Assembly: GCF_900141885.1 (NCBI RefSeq)
Contig: NZ_FQYY01000008.1
Location: forward strand, 124,001 to 188,000
Source of the DNA: Mesonia phycicola
Lineage (GTDB): Bacteria; Bacteroidota; Bacteroidia; Flavobacteriales; Flavobacteriaceae
Direction of reading: 5' to 3'
DNA: 64,000 bases
Part shown: piece by piece, positions 27,002 to 35,509 of the stretch
How positions within the stretch are numbered: the stretch's first letter is position 1
How the letters are laid out: the number at the start of each line of letters is the position of its first letter
Position numbers and translations under genes: made by a program
Notes under the pieces: model-generated
What the model saw: the letters and a program-made list of their open reading frames with translations, nothing else
The model's database searches: none
What the model was told of the DNA's origin: nothing

Positions 27002-27027
27002 CCAATCAATTCATTTTATATTTTTAA

Positions 27028-27063
27028 AAATCCTTGAGAAATAAATGCTCAAGGATTTTTTTT
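27028..27063 (+). terminator. Terminator of the blaI-M56 operon
   Basis: Perfect 11-bp stem AAATCCTTGAG / CTCAAGGATTT, 9-base loop, then a T run. Confidence 0.9.
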
Positions 27064-27118
27064 GTGAATTTATTAACTGCAAACTAATTAAAAAAAATAC
27101 AATTTAGTTAAAAAGTTA

Positions 27119-28207
27119 ATGATGAATAAACCCCACAAAAGAAAGAGATACAAAAAGAAAAGGTATTTTATACCCATTACTTTACTCGTATTACTAATAG
27201 CATTCAGAATTTATTTACCAACCTTAATTAAAAACTACGTAAATAAAGTATTAGCAGATATACCAGGTTATTACGGTCACGTAGAAGACATTGACCTCTC
27301 TTTAATAACTGGTGCATACACTATAAACAATTTATATTTAAATAAAAAAACAGCTACTAGCGAGGTTCCGTTTTTAAATTTCCCAGAAACAGATATTTCT
27401 ATTGAATGGAAATCTTTATTTAAAGGAAAAATTGTAAGTGAAATAGAAATGCACAGTCCAGAAGTTATTTATGTTTTTGAAGACCAAGAACAAAATGCAA
27501 ATCAAGAACCAGATAAAGAAGATTGGACCAAAGCATTAACAGACTTGGTTCCGTTAGATGTTAACAACTTTCAAGTATACAATGGTAAATTGGCTTTTGT
27601 TCAGCTGCAAGCAAACCCTAACATAGATTTACACATTAACAACCTTAGGTTAAGTGCTAAAAACCTAAGAAATGTAGAACAAACCCAAAGAACATTACCC
27701 TCTCCTATTTCTGCAACTGGTACCAGTATTGGTAGCGGTCACTTAAAAGTTGATGGAAGAATAAATTTGATTAAAGAAATACCCGATATGGATGTTTCTT
27801 TAGCATTAGAAAATGCAAATGTCACTGCATTAAACGATTTTACTAACTACTATGCAGGATTAGATTTTGAAAAAGGAACTATGGGAGTTTATAGTGAATT
27901 TGCTATTGCAGACGGCTATTTAAAAGGTTATGTAAAACCTCTATTAAAAGACACTAAACTTATAGGCAAAGAAGACGGTTTTTTAGAAACTCTATGGGAA
28001 GGTTTTGTAGGAGTTTTTAAATTTATATTGAAAAATCAAGGTACTAATACACTTGCTACTAAAGCCCCAATTGAGGGAGATTTAACCAATAGCAAAACCA
28101 AAATTTGGCCTACCGTTTTCAATATTTTTAAAAACGGATGGATATCTGCTTTTAAAGGAGAGGTAGATGAAGATATTGAATACAGAGATGCTTTTCAAGA
28201 AAACTAA
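27119..28207 (+). CDS. DUF748 (AsmA-like) envelope protein
   Basis: A 362-residue protein with a basic N-terminus, one membrane helix (about 18-35) and a long periplasmic part. The order ...GHVEDIDLSL..G.Y.I..L.L....(T/S)......F......DISIEWKSLFKGKIVSEIE is typical of DUF748/AsmA-like proteins, which are thought to span the periplasm and help lipid transport or outer-membrane upkeep. It is shorter than most AsmA proteins. The nearest neighbours give no further hint. Confidence 0.78.
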   Translation: MMNKPHKRKRYKKKRYFIPITLLVLLIAFRIYLPTLIKNYVNKVLADIPGYYGHVEDIDLSLITGAYTINNLYLNKKTATSEVPFLNFPETDISIEWKSLFKGKIVSEIEMHSPEVIYVFEDQEQNANQEPDKEDWTKALTDLVPLDVNNFQVYNGKLAFVQLQANPNIDLHINNLRLSAKNLRNVEQTQRTLPSPISATGTSIGSGHLKVDGRINLIKEIPDMDVSLALENANVTALNDFTNYYAGLDFEKGTMGVYSEFAIADGYLKGYVKPLLKDTKLIGKEDGFLETLWEGFVGVFKFILKNQGTNTLATKAPIEGDLTNSKTKIWPTVFNIFKNGWISAFKGEVDEDIEYRDAFQEN

Positions 28208-28208
28208 A

Positions 28209-28784
28209 TTAATTTAGAGAATCTAATTCTTCTATATTTGGAATAAAGCCTGGAAGTTTCTGGGCTTTAATTATTTGCTTAAAATCCATTTTTTTATAAG
28301 TTTCTCTCACATACAAAACTTCTTCTTTTGTAAAGACTCTATCTTCAGGATCTTGAGATTTCCATCTTTCTATAATAGAATTATACCTCACTACCATACT
28401 ATCATTCACTTTTTTTATAGTCACCTCTTTTCTTACCTGAACATCTATAAGCTTAATAGAAGTTTTTTTAACCTCTGCTTTAATTTTAGTAACCAGTGAC
28501 TCTGGCGTATCTGTAAAAATTTTAATAGCTAAAGAATTTATCTCAAATCCATTAGATTTAAATGCTGTAGAAATAGAATCTATCCCAACCGATAAATCTT
28601 CTAATTTTATGTTCTTTTTATTTAAAAATATACTATCTACCTCACTTACTTCTACTATTATATAATGAATTTGTTGAGTTTTAAAAACAGGTGTATATAA
28701 ATGAGGTGTTGCCATTGCTTTGTTTAAACAAAACAACATTAAACAACTAGACATCAATACTGTAAATATTTTATTTAAAGACAT
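28209..28784 (-). CDS. Secreted protein of unknown function, ExbD-like pattern
   Basis: Not recognised with confidence. It is 191 residues from the ATG at 28784 (an ATG 21 bases upstream is possible) with a signal peptide or anchor helix (about 5-25). The next stretch (about 40-120) has an alternating beta-alpha-beta order, IIVEVSEVDSIFLNKKNI then a helix then INSLAIKIFTDTP then a helix then IKLIDVQV, which resembles the periplasmic domain of ExbD/TolR. The C-terminal 60 residues are helical and charged. It is convergent with the DUF748 gene, with no gap to speak of. No ExbB partner is nearby. Confidence 0.6.
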   Translation of the reverse strand: MSLNKIFTVLMSSCLMLFCLNKAMATPHLYTPVFKTQQIHYIIVEVSEVDSIFLNKKNIKLEDLSVGIDSISTAFKSNGFEINSLAIKIFTDTPESLVTKIKAEVKKTSIKLIDVQVRKEVTIKKVNDSMVVRYNSIIERWKSQDPEDRVFTKEEVLYVRETYKKMDFKQIIKAQKLPGFIPNIEELDSLN

Positions 28785-28875
28785 TTGAAATATTTTACCT
28801 TGCATACAACCATCAAATATATAGCAATATTTATTCTAAACCGTAGCATATTCATAAAATTAGATTAAAAGAAAA

Positions 28876-28902
28876 AAACCTCCTCTTACAGAGAAGGTTT
28901 TT
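28876..28902 (-). terminator. Terminator of the M20 dipeptidase gene
   Basis: Stem AAACCTCCTC / GAGAAGGTTT (one wobble pair), 5-base loop and T run on the minus strand. Confidence 0.78.
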
Positions 28903-28909
28903 AAAAAAT

Positions 28910-30298
28910 TTAACTTTTTAAGTTTGTAAAATGTTTGTAGAAAAACGGAATGGTTTCAATTCCTTTTAAATAATTCCATATTCCAAAGTGCTCGTTTGGA
29001 GAGTGAATAGCATCTGTATCTAAACCAAAGCCCATTAAAATAGTTTTACTTTTTAGTTCTTTTTCAAATAAAGAAACAATAGGTATACTACCACCGCTAC
29101 GTTGCGGTATAGGTTCTTTTCCAAAGACTTCTTTATAAGCTTCACTTGCTGCCTGATATTCTATACCATCTATAGGGGTAACATACCCTTGCCCACCGTG
29201 ATGCGGATTAACTTTTACGGTTACACCACTAGGCGCTATGTTTTCAAAATGAGTTTTAAACAACTCTGTAATTTCTTTCCAATCTTGGTTAGGCACTAAA
29301 CGCATCGATATTTTTGCATAAGCTTTGCTTGCAATAACTGTTTTTGCTCCTTCACCTGTATAACCTCCCCAAATACCATTAACATCTAATGTTGGTCTTA
29401 TAGAGTTTCTCTCGTTAGTAGTATACCCTTCTTCTCCATATACATCGTTAAGATCTAATGCTTTTTTATAGTTTTCTAAACTAAAAGGTGCTTCTGCCAT
29501 TTTTGCACGTTCTTCTTTAGAAAGCTCTTCTACTTTATCATAAAAACCAGGAATGGTAATATGATTATTTTCATCGTGAAGTGAAGCTATCATTTTAGTT
29601 AATACATTAATAGGGTTTGCTACTGCACCACCGTATAAACCAGAATGTAAATCTCTATTTGGACCGGTAACTTCCACCTCAACATAACTTAAGCCACGTA
29701 AACCTGTAGTAATAGACGGCACGTCTTTAGCAATCATTCCAGTATCAGAAATTAAAATTACATCATTTGCTAGTTTATCATGATTACGTTCTATAAACCA
29801 AGCTAAATTTTCACTCCCAACTTCTTCTTCACCTTCAATCATAAACTTTACATTACATGGTAAATCGTTATTTTTTACCATATACTCTAGGGCTTTTACA
29901 TGCATATACATTTGCCCTTTATCATCACAAGCGCCACGAGCAAAAATTGCTCCTTCAGGATGAATTTCTGTTTTTTTAATTACTGGTTCAAACGGTGGAC
30001 TATCCCAAAGGTTAATTGGATCTGGTGGTTGTACATCATAATGTCCATAAACTAAAACGGTTGGTAAATTTTTATCAATAATCTTTTCACCATAAACTAC
30101 CGGATACCCTGGAGTATCACATATTTCTGTTACATCACATCCTGCAGCAGCCAGACTTTTTTTAACTGCGTCTGCTGTTTTAATAACATCTTCTTTATAA
30201 GCAGAATCTGCACTTATAGAAGGTATTTTTAATAGCTCTACCAATTCTTCTATAAAGCGTTCTTTATTTTCTTCTACGTAACTCTTACTTGATTTCAT
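28910..30298 (-). CDS. M20-family dipeptidase
   Basis: A 462-residue cytoplasmic zinc peptidase that should cleave dipeptides or related amides. The metal-site motifs are VYGHYDVQPPDP (about 83-94), GACDDKGQ (about 127-134) and EGEEEVGSEN with the catalytic glutamate (about 160-169). A dimerisation domain lies in the middle, and the C-terminal RSGGSIPIV and DAIHSPNEHF carry the last ligand region. It matches the M20/M25/M40 dipeptidase group related to carnosinases. It is a single gene with its own terminator. Confidence 0.94.
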   Translation of the reverse strand: MKSSKSYVEENKERFIEELVELLKIPSISADSAYKEDVIKTADAVKKSLAAAGCDVTEICDTPGYPVVYGEKIIDKNLPTVLVYGHYDVQPPDPINLWDSPPFEPVIKKTEIHPEGAIFARGACDDKGQMYMHVKALEYMVKNNDLPCNVKFMIEGEEEVGSENLAWFIERNHDKLANDVILISDTGMIAKDVPSITTGLRGLSYVEVEVTGPNRDLHSGLYGGAVANPINVLTKMIASLHDENNHITIPGFYDKVEELSKEERAKMAEAPFSLENYKKALDLNDVYGEEGYTTNERNSIRPTLDVNGIWGGYTGEGAKTVIASKAYAKISMRLVPNQDWKEITELFKTHFENIAPSGVTVKVNPHHGGQGYVTPIDGIEYQAASEAYKEVFGKEPIPQRSGGSIPIVSLFEKELKSKTILMGFGLDTDAIHSPNEHFGIWNYLKGIETIPFFYKHFTNLKS

Positions 30299-30370
30299 AG
30301 ATTTTTCTTTGAATGAAGTGACAAGATACCAACAAGATTTTTAAAATTGAAATTTTTATGCAATAGTTTC

Positions 30371-30400
30371 TTTGAATATTGAAATCTTTGTTTATATTTG
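30371..30400 (+). promoter_or_regulatory. tRNA-Leu promoter
   Basis: -33 TTTG (30371-30374), 18-base spacer, -7 TATATTTG (30393-30400): a near-perfect Bacteroidota housekeeping promoter 43 bases before the tRNA. Confidence 0.75.
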
Positions 30401-30443
30401 CATCCGCTTAGCAAACAATCCTAAGTTTGTTGTTAAGTTTAAT

Positions 30444-30528
30444 GCGGGCGTGGTGGAATTGGTAGACACGCTAGACTTAGGATCTAGTGCCGCAAGGTGT
30501 GGGAGTTCGAGTCTCCCCGCCCGCACCA
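30444..30528 (+). tRNA. tRNA-Leu (TAG)
   Basis: An 85-base type II tRNA. Acceptor GCGGGCG pairs with CGCCCGC, the D-arm holds GGTAGAC, and the anticodon stem CTAGA/TCTAG encloses the loop CTTAGGA, giving anticodon TAG (reads CUA). It has a long variable arm and TTCGAGT in the T loop, and the CCA end is encoded. Followed at once by a strong terminator. Confidence 0.97.
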
Positions 30529-30530
30529 AA

Positions 30531-30560
30531 AAAGCTTCTGTTTTTACAGAAGCTTTTTTT
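30531..30560 (+). terminator. Terminator of tRNA-Leu
   Basis: Perfect stem AAAGCTTCTGT / ACAGAAGCTTT with a 4-base loop and a T run, starting 3 bases after the tRNA. Confidence 0.93.
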
Positions 30561-30610
30561 ATGCAAAATATTTTTTTTAGATAATTTTAAAAAAAGACTA
30601 TACGTAAAAC

Positions 30611-30637
30611 AAAACCCCTTGATATACAAGAGGTTTT
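30611..30637 (-). terminator. Terminator after tRNA-Arg
   Basis: Stem AAAACCCCTTG / CAAGAGGTTTT (one wobble), 5-base loop, T run on the minus strand. Confidence 0.82.
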
Positions 30638-30650
30638 ATATTTAATAAAG

Positions 30651-30724
30651 TGACCCCGGAGGGATTCAAACCCCCAACCCTCAGAGCCGAAATCTGATGC
30701 GCTATTCAGTTGCGCCACGGGGCC
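30651..30724 (-). tRNA. tRNA-Arg (TCG)
   Basis: A 74-base type I tRNA. Acceptor GGCCCCG pairs with CGGGGTC (one G-T pair). Anticodon stem TCAGA/TCTGA encloses the loop TTTCGGC, giving anticodon TCG (reads CGA). The T loop is TTTGAAT. The CCA end is not encoded, unlike the tRNA-Leu nearby. It starts 32 bases after yqeY on the same strand and may be cut from the yqeY transcript. Confidence 0.95.
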
Positions 30725-30756
30725 AAAATTAAACTCTTTATAAAAGAGAGATAATT

Positions 30757-31206
30757 TTAATTAGATAGTTTCTTTTTTACTACCATAGATATGGTTTTAC
30801 CGTCTGCTTTGCCTGCTAACTCTTGAGATGCTAACCCCATTACTTTACCCATATCTTTCATGCCTTCTGCTCCAGTTTTAGAAATAATTTCTTCCACTTT
30901 TGCTTCAATTTCTGCCTCACTTAACTGTGCTGGTAAAAACTGAGCTATTACTTCTGCTTGTTTTTCTTCTGGCTCTGCTAAATCTACTCTATCTTGTTCT
31001 CTATAAAGTACAGCGCTATCTTTACGTTGTTTTACTAACTTCTGAACAATTTTTATTTCTTGTTCTTCAGATAAATCTTGTTGATTATTGTCTGTCTTTG
31101 CCAATAAGATTGAACTTTTTACTGCTCTAAGGGCTTCTAAAGCTGCTGCATCTTTTGCTTTCATAGCAGCTTTCATTTGCGTCATTACGTCTTTTTCTAG
31201 ACTCAT
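30757..31206 (-). CDS. yqeY: GatB/YqeY domain protein
   Basis: A 149-residue soluble protein made only of the helical YqeY domain, related to the tRNA-binding tail of the amidotransferase subunit GatB. Visible features are the N-terminal L..D...AMKAKD...L..LR..KS..., the middle KQRKDS...Y and the C-terminal GMGKVMG-type segment (here DMGKVMGLA). Role uncertain; a link to tRNA or translation is assumed from GatB. It lies between the ftsZ terminator and tRNA-Arg, so the tRNA may be its operon partner. Confidence 0.93.
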   Translation of the reverse strand: MSLEKDVMTQMKAAMKAKDAAALEALRAVKSSILLAKTDNNQQDLSEEQEIKIVQKLVKQRKDSAVLYREQDRVDLAEPEEKQAEVIAQFLPAQLSEAEIEAKVEEIISKTGAEGMKDMGKVMGLASQELAGKADGKTISMVVKKKLSN

Positions 31207-31251
31207 AAGTAGATATTTTTATTCTCACGAAGATAAGAATCTAAAATAAAA

Positions 31252-31284
31252 AACCCGAAGTTTAATTTTACAAAACTTCGGGTT
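31252..31284 (-). terminator. Terminator at the end of the dcw operon
   Basis: Perfect 12-bp stem AACCCGAAGTTT / AAACTTCGGGTT with a T run on the minus strand, 22 bases after the ftsZ stop. Confidence 0.92.
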
Positions 31285-31306
31285 AATACTCTTTAAATAC
31301 TATGTT

Positions 31307-33325
31307 TTAATCTACATTATCATGTAAAAAAGAATTGTTAGTACGGAAGGTAGTTTCATCATTACTATCTTTACCTATACTTGTTCTAGAAATTTTATCG
31401 TTGGTAGAAGATTGCGTACCACCAAGATCTATTCCTGCTCTTTTATAAGCAGGTTGCTTTTCTATTTCATCAATATTATTATTGTTTCTAAACTTGTAAT
31501 TAAAGTTTTTCATTCTAGCTCTACGCTCTGCAGCACGAGCTATTAAATCTTCAGAAATAGGATTATTAAAAGGATCTATTTCTGTAGAGATTTCTTGTTG
31601 CTCCGTTTTTGGGCTTTCAGTTTTAATTACTTCTTTCTTTTCTACTTTTAACTCTTCTGCTTTTGGAGCTGGAGCTTGATAGCTAGTATTAGAAGGTTTT
31701 ACTTGTGGTTTAGCCTGAGGTTTTGCTTTTTCTATACGGTCTTCTAACTCCATATAATCTTCTAAAGAATACCTTTTACCTTCACCGTTATTACTATTTC
31801 CTGAAGAAACAATTTCTATTTCACTATTTACTTCAATATTTTCTACCTCTTCTTCTTCTAAACTAAAGTAAACATTGGAAGTTGTTTCTTCTTCTTCTTC
31901 TTCTTTTACCTCATTTATTGTTTCTTCTTTCTCTTCATTTAAAGGAAAATCAAACGTAAACATAGTAGCTTGCTCTTCTTCTTGAGCTACTGCTTTTACT
32001 TCTTCTGGCTCATTAACTTCAAATTGATTAACATCGTTATCTGAATCTATGATAACAAAATCATCTTCATTATAACTAATGTCTTCATATGAAACCTCTA
32101 GATTTTTAATAATTTCTGAAGTAGGCACTAAATCCATTTGGTTTTTAGGCTCTTCTCTTTCAGGAGTTATTTTTGGTTCTTCTTCTAGTGTATGAACTAT
32201 TTTACGTTCTTCTGGAGCCTTATTCTCTAAAGGTGTAGTTGCTGATGGTCTATGTTTAGTAGGTGTTAAATTATGAACTGCTTTTTGCTCATCTTCTAAC
32301 GTATGTATTATTTTTTTTGTTTCTGTATTTACAATTACATTTTGTTGTTCTAAATCAAAACCCGTAGCAATAATTGTTACAGAAATAGAGTCTTCTAAAC
32401 TTTCATCGTCACCAACACCCATAATAATATTGGCACTATGCCCTGCTTCACCTTGAATATGATCGTTAATCTCTCCTATTTCATCAATGGTAATTTCTTC
32501 TCCGCCAGAAACAATTAACAACAATACATTTTGTGCTCCACTAATTTTATTATCGTTTAGTAATGGAGAGTCTAACGCTTTAGAAATAGCTTCTTGCGCT
32601 CTATTACTACCAGAAGCTGTAGCAGAACCCATGATAGCAGTACCGCTATTACTTAATACCGTTTTAGCATCACGTAAATCGATGTTTTGCGTATAGTGGT
32701 GAGTTATTACTTCTGCAATTCCTCTTGAAGCTGTAGCTAGCACTTCATCAGCTTTAGAGAAACCTGCTTTAAAACCTAAATTACCGTAAACATCTCTTAA
32801 TTTATTATTATTAATAACAATAAGAGAGTCTACATTTTTTCTTAATTTTTCTACACCTAATTGCGCTTGTTCGTTACGCATTTTCCCTTCAAATTGAAAA
32901 GGAATTGTAACAATACCCACGGTTAAGATGTCCATATCTTTTGCTTGTTTTGCGATAATTGGCGCGGCACCAGTACCAGTACCACCACCCATACCTGCAG
33001 TAATAAAAACCATTTTGGTGTTTTTATCAAGCAAGGTTTTTAAATCGTCAAAACTCTCTAGAGCAGCTTTTTCTCCAATTTCAGGGTTTGCTCCAGCTCC
33101 TAATCCTTCTGTTAAATTTACACCTAACTGAACTTTAATAGGAACGGGGCTATTTTCTAGCGCTTGTGAGTCTGTATTACAAACTACAAAATCTACTCCA
33201 TTAATTCCCTGATGAAACATGTGATTAATTGCGTTTGATCCACCACCACCTACACCAATCACTTTGATGACGTTAGATTGATTTTTAGGTAAATCAAATG
33301 AAATGTCGAATTCTGTGCTACTCAT
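31307..33325 (-). CDS. ftsZ: Cell division GTPase FtsZ, with a long acidic tail
   Basis: Tubulin homologue that polymerises into the Z ring. The GTPase core (about 15-330) has GGGGSNA (26-32), the tubulin signature GGGTGTG (113-119) and the T7 catalytic loop NIDLRD. At 672 residues it is much longer than the 380-400 of E. coli or B. subtilis. The extra part (about 335-650) is a disordered, Glu-rich linker, including runs such as EEEEEETT. It ends in a hydrophobic tail, NNSFLHDNVD, which probably replaces the usual FtsA-binding peptide. Long linkers are common in flavobacterial FtsZ. Last gene of the dcw operon. Confidence 0.97.
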   Translation of the reverse strand: MSSTEFDISFDLPKNQSNVIKVIGVGGGGSNAINHMFHQGINGVDFVVCNTDSQALENSPVPIKVQLGVNLTEGLGAGANPEIGEKAALESFDDLKTLLDKNTKMVFITAGMGGGTGTGAAPIIAKQAKDMDILTVGIVTIPFQFEGKMRNEQAQLGVEKLRKNVDSLIVINNNKLRDVYGNLGFKAGFSKADEVLATASRGIAEVITHHYTQNIDLRDAKTVLSNSGTAIMGSATASGSNRAQEAISKALDSPLLNDNKISGAQNVLLLIVSGGEEITIDEIGEINDHIQGEAGHSANIIMGVGDDESLEDSISVTIIATGFDLEQQNVIVNTETKKIIHTLEDEQKAVHNLTPTKHRPSATTPLENKAPEERKIVHTLEEEPKITPEREEPKNQMDLVPTSEIIKNLEVSYEDISYNEDDFVIIDSDNDVNQFEVNEPEEVKAVAQEEEQATMFTFDFPLNEEKEETINEVKEEEEEETTSNVYFSLEEEEVENIEVNSEIEIVSSGNSNNGEGKRYSLEDYMELEDRIEKAKPQAKPQVKPSNTSYQAPAPKAEELKVEKKEVIKTESPKTEQQEISTEIDPFNNPISEDLIARAAERRARMKNFNYKFRNNNNIDEIEKQPAYKRAGIDLGGTQSSTNDKISRTSIGKDSNDETTFRTNNSFLHDNVD

Positions 33326-33372
33326 AATTCTATAATTTTCGGTTTTAATATCTTTATTTCTTTCTAGCTTTT

Positions 33373-34779
33373 TTATTCTGCGTTATCTAAAAAATCTTTG
33401 AAATTGTCAAACCATTTTTCAAATATGTTTTGACGTGGTTTTTTAGATTCTGTATATTCTTTTCTTTCTTCAACCTCTTTATTTTCAGTTTCAAAACCTT
33501 CATTTACAGGTTGCTGTGGCTCTTCTATAGATTGTTCTATATCTTGAGGTTGCTCGTCTTGAATGTCTTCTTTAACTTCTTGAGCTATCTCTGCCTCTTC
33601 TTCTTCTATTCTTTTTTTATTTTTCTCTAAACTATTTAACACCAAGCCTACTGCTGTTGCATACATTGGACTGGTAGTTTCTGGATCACTATTACCTGCT
33701 AAATGCTCATTAGGGTAACCTATACGAGTATCCATACCCGTAATATATTCTACCAATTGCTTTAAGTGTTTTAATTGTGCTCCACCTCCAGTAATAACAA
33801 TACCTGCAATTAGTTTTTTCTTTTGTTCATCGTGGCCGTAATTTTTAATTTCTAAAAATACTTGCTCTATAATTTCTACTACTCTAAAGTGAATTACTTT
33901 AGAAAGGTTTTTTAAGGTAATTTCTTTAGGCTCTCTACCTCTAAGACCCGGAATAGAAACAATTTCATTGTCTTTATTTTCTCCTGGCCAAGCAGAACCA
34001 AATTTTACTTTAAGCAGCTCTGCTTGTTTTTCTATAATAGAACAACCTTCTTTAATATCTTCTGTAATTACATTACCTCCAAAAGGAATAACTGCTGTGT
34101 GACGAATTATGCCGTCTTTAAAGATGGCTAAATCGGTGGTACCTCCACCTATATCTATTAATGCTACCCCTGCTTCTTTTTCTTCTTGACTTAGTACTGC
34201 ATTGGCAGAAGCTAAAGGCTCTAAAGTAACCCCTGCAAGCTCTAAACCTGAGCTTTTTACACAACGACCAATATTTCTAATAGAAGAAATTTGCCCTACA
34301 ACCACATGAAAGTTAGCTTCTAAACGACCTCCGTACATCCCAATTGGCTCGGTTATTTCTGCCTGCCCATCTACTTTATATTCTTGCGGAAGTACATGAA
34401 TAATTTCTTCACCTGGAAGCATTACAAGTTTATGTACTTGATTGCAAAGCATATCAATATCTTTTTCTGATATTACCTCGTCTGAATTTGCTCTTGTAAT
34501 ATAATCACTATGCTGTAAGCTTCTAATATGCTGACCTGCAATACCTACCACTACTTCACTAATATCCATTCCAGAGTTAGCTTCAGCTTCTTGTACTGCT
34601 TGTTGTATAGATTGAATGGTTTGTGTTATGTTATTAACTACGCCTCTATGAACCCCTAGACTTTTGGATTTTCCTATTCCTAGAATTTCCATTTTGTCAT
34701 ACTCATTATTGCGCCCAATCATGGCTACAATTTTGGTGGTTCCAATATCAAGTCCTACTGCAATATCTTTATCTTTCAT
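33373..34779 (-). CDS. ftsA: Cell division protein FtsA
   Basis: Actin-like ATPase that tethers FtsZ to the membrane. The 468-residue protein has the phosphate-1 motif DIGTTK near the N-terminus, the SHS2 (1C) domain, and phosphate-2/adenosine motifs DIGGGTTD and GIVITGGGAQ. An acidic Glu/Gln-rich stretch (about 390-445) precedes a C-terminal amphipathic helix (NIFEKWFDNFKDFLDNAE), the membrane anchor. I chose the ATG at 34779: it follows the ftsQ stop by 13 bases and fits the conserved N-terminus, whereas the in-frame start at 34812 would overlap ftsQ. Confidence 0.96.
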   Translation of the reverse strand: MKDKDIAVGLDIGTTKIVAMIGRNNEYDKMEILGIGKSKSLGVHRGVVNNITQTIQSIQQAVQEAEANSGMDISEVVVGIAGQHIRSLQHSDYITRANSDEVISEKDIDMLCNQVHKLVMLPGEEIIHVLPQEYKVDGQAEITEPIGMYGGRLEANFHVVVGQISSIRNIGRCVKSSGLELAGVTLEPLASANAVLSQEEKEAGVALIDIGGGTTDLAIFKDGIIRHTAVIPFGGNVITEDIKEGCSIIEKQAELLKVKFGSAWPGENKDNEIVSIPGLRGREPKEITLKNLSKVIHFRVVEIIEQVFLEIKNYGHDEQKKKLIAGIVITGGGAQLKHLKQLVEYITGMDTRIGYPNEHLAGNSDPETTSPMYATAVGLVLNSLEKNKKRIEEEEAEIAQEVKEDIQDEQPQDIEQSIEEPQQPVNEGFETENKEVEERKEYTESKKPRQNIFEKWFDNFKDFLDNAE

Positions 34780-34792
34780 AGTCAAAACAATG

Positions 34793-35509
34793 TCACTTTT
34801 TGGTACAAACAACCTGGTTATTAAACTTTAAACTTACTCTTTTGTAAGTATCTAGTTTTTTATCTTTTAAAGCCTTTTTATAAAACGCTTTAAAGTTTTT
34901 TATCTTTTTATCTAATTCTTCTATTTTTCCCAATTCAATTTTAAAATCTAACACACGTAAGCCTAAAAAATAGTTACCTGTTTTATCTTTAAAAATTGTT
35001 GTTATATGCTCTTCTAAAAACTTATCTTGTTTAATTTTTAAAAGTAATGGATAAACTTGAGAAAGTTCTTTTTCACTTATACCAGAAATTAAAGGAACTC
35101 TTGCAGTATAAATCGTAGAAAGAGGCATCTTTTCTCCTTCTTCATCTATGTAAAATGACTTGTTTCCATAAACTCTTCCCAACGGCTTGCGTTGAGTGAT
35201 ATTAGCTATAAGTTTTTTATCTACAGTTAGATACACATCTGCATCTTTAATTAGCTTATGTGTATCTAAAATATTTTCTAACTTGTTCAAATCTATGATT
35301 TCTTTTGATTGATTTGCAAGTGTATCTTCGTTTACTTTCAACAATTTATTAACTGTATTTTCAGTAATATACAGGTTTTCGCCATTAGTAAATTTTACTT
35401 TTATATCTTCTATACTTCTTGCTGAATTTCTTCTAGAAGAAAAACTATACAAAAAGACGATGAGCGCCAATAATGCGAAAGCTTTTATGTAATTCCAATT
35501 AACTTTCAT
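34793..35509 (-). CDS. ftsQ: Cell division protein FtsQ/DivIB
   Basis: A 238-residue bitopic membrane protein: short cytoplasmic N-terminus, one membrane helix (about 7-24), then a POTRA domain (about 35-105) and the FtsQ beta domain. It links the early and late divisome. Sequence identity in this family is always low; identification rests on topology, the GR.YG..SFYID..G..MPLS motif (about 115-135) and its place between murC and ftsA. The start overlaps the murC stop by 11 bases. Confidence 0.92.
   Translation of the reverse strand: MKVNWNYIKAFALLALIVFLYSFSSRRNSARSIEDIKVKFTNGENLYITENTVNKLLKVNEDTLANQSKEIIDLNKLENILDTHKLIKDADVYLTVDKKLIANITQRKPLGRVYGNKSFYIDEEGEKMPLSTIYTARVPLISGISEKELSQVYPLLLKIKQDKFLEEHITTIFKDKTGNYFLGLRVLDFKIELGKIEELDKKIKNFKAFYKKALKDKKLDTYKRVSLKFNNQVVCTKK

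Noticed and set aside
30372-30584. 70-codon open frame across the tRNA-Leu gene
   Set aside because: It reads through the tRNA and its terminator; clearly not a protein gene.
31307-33325. Long FtsZ as a fusion or frameshift
   Set aside because: The extension is a typical disordered acidic linker in one continuous frame, known from other flavobacterial FtsZ proteins.
34780-34812. Upstream in-frame start for ftsA
   Set aside because: It would overlap the end of ftsQ, and the conserved FtsA N-terminus begins at the ATG at 34779.
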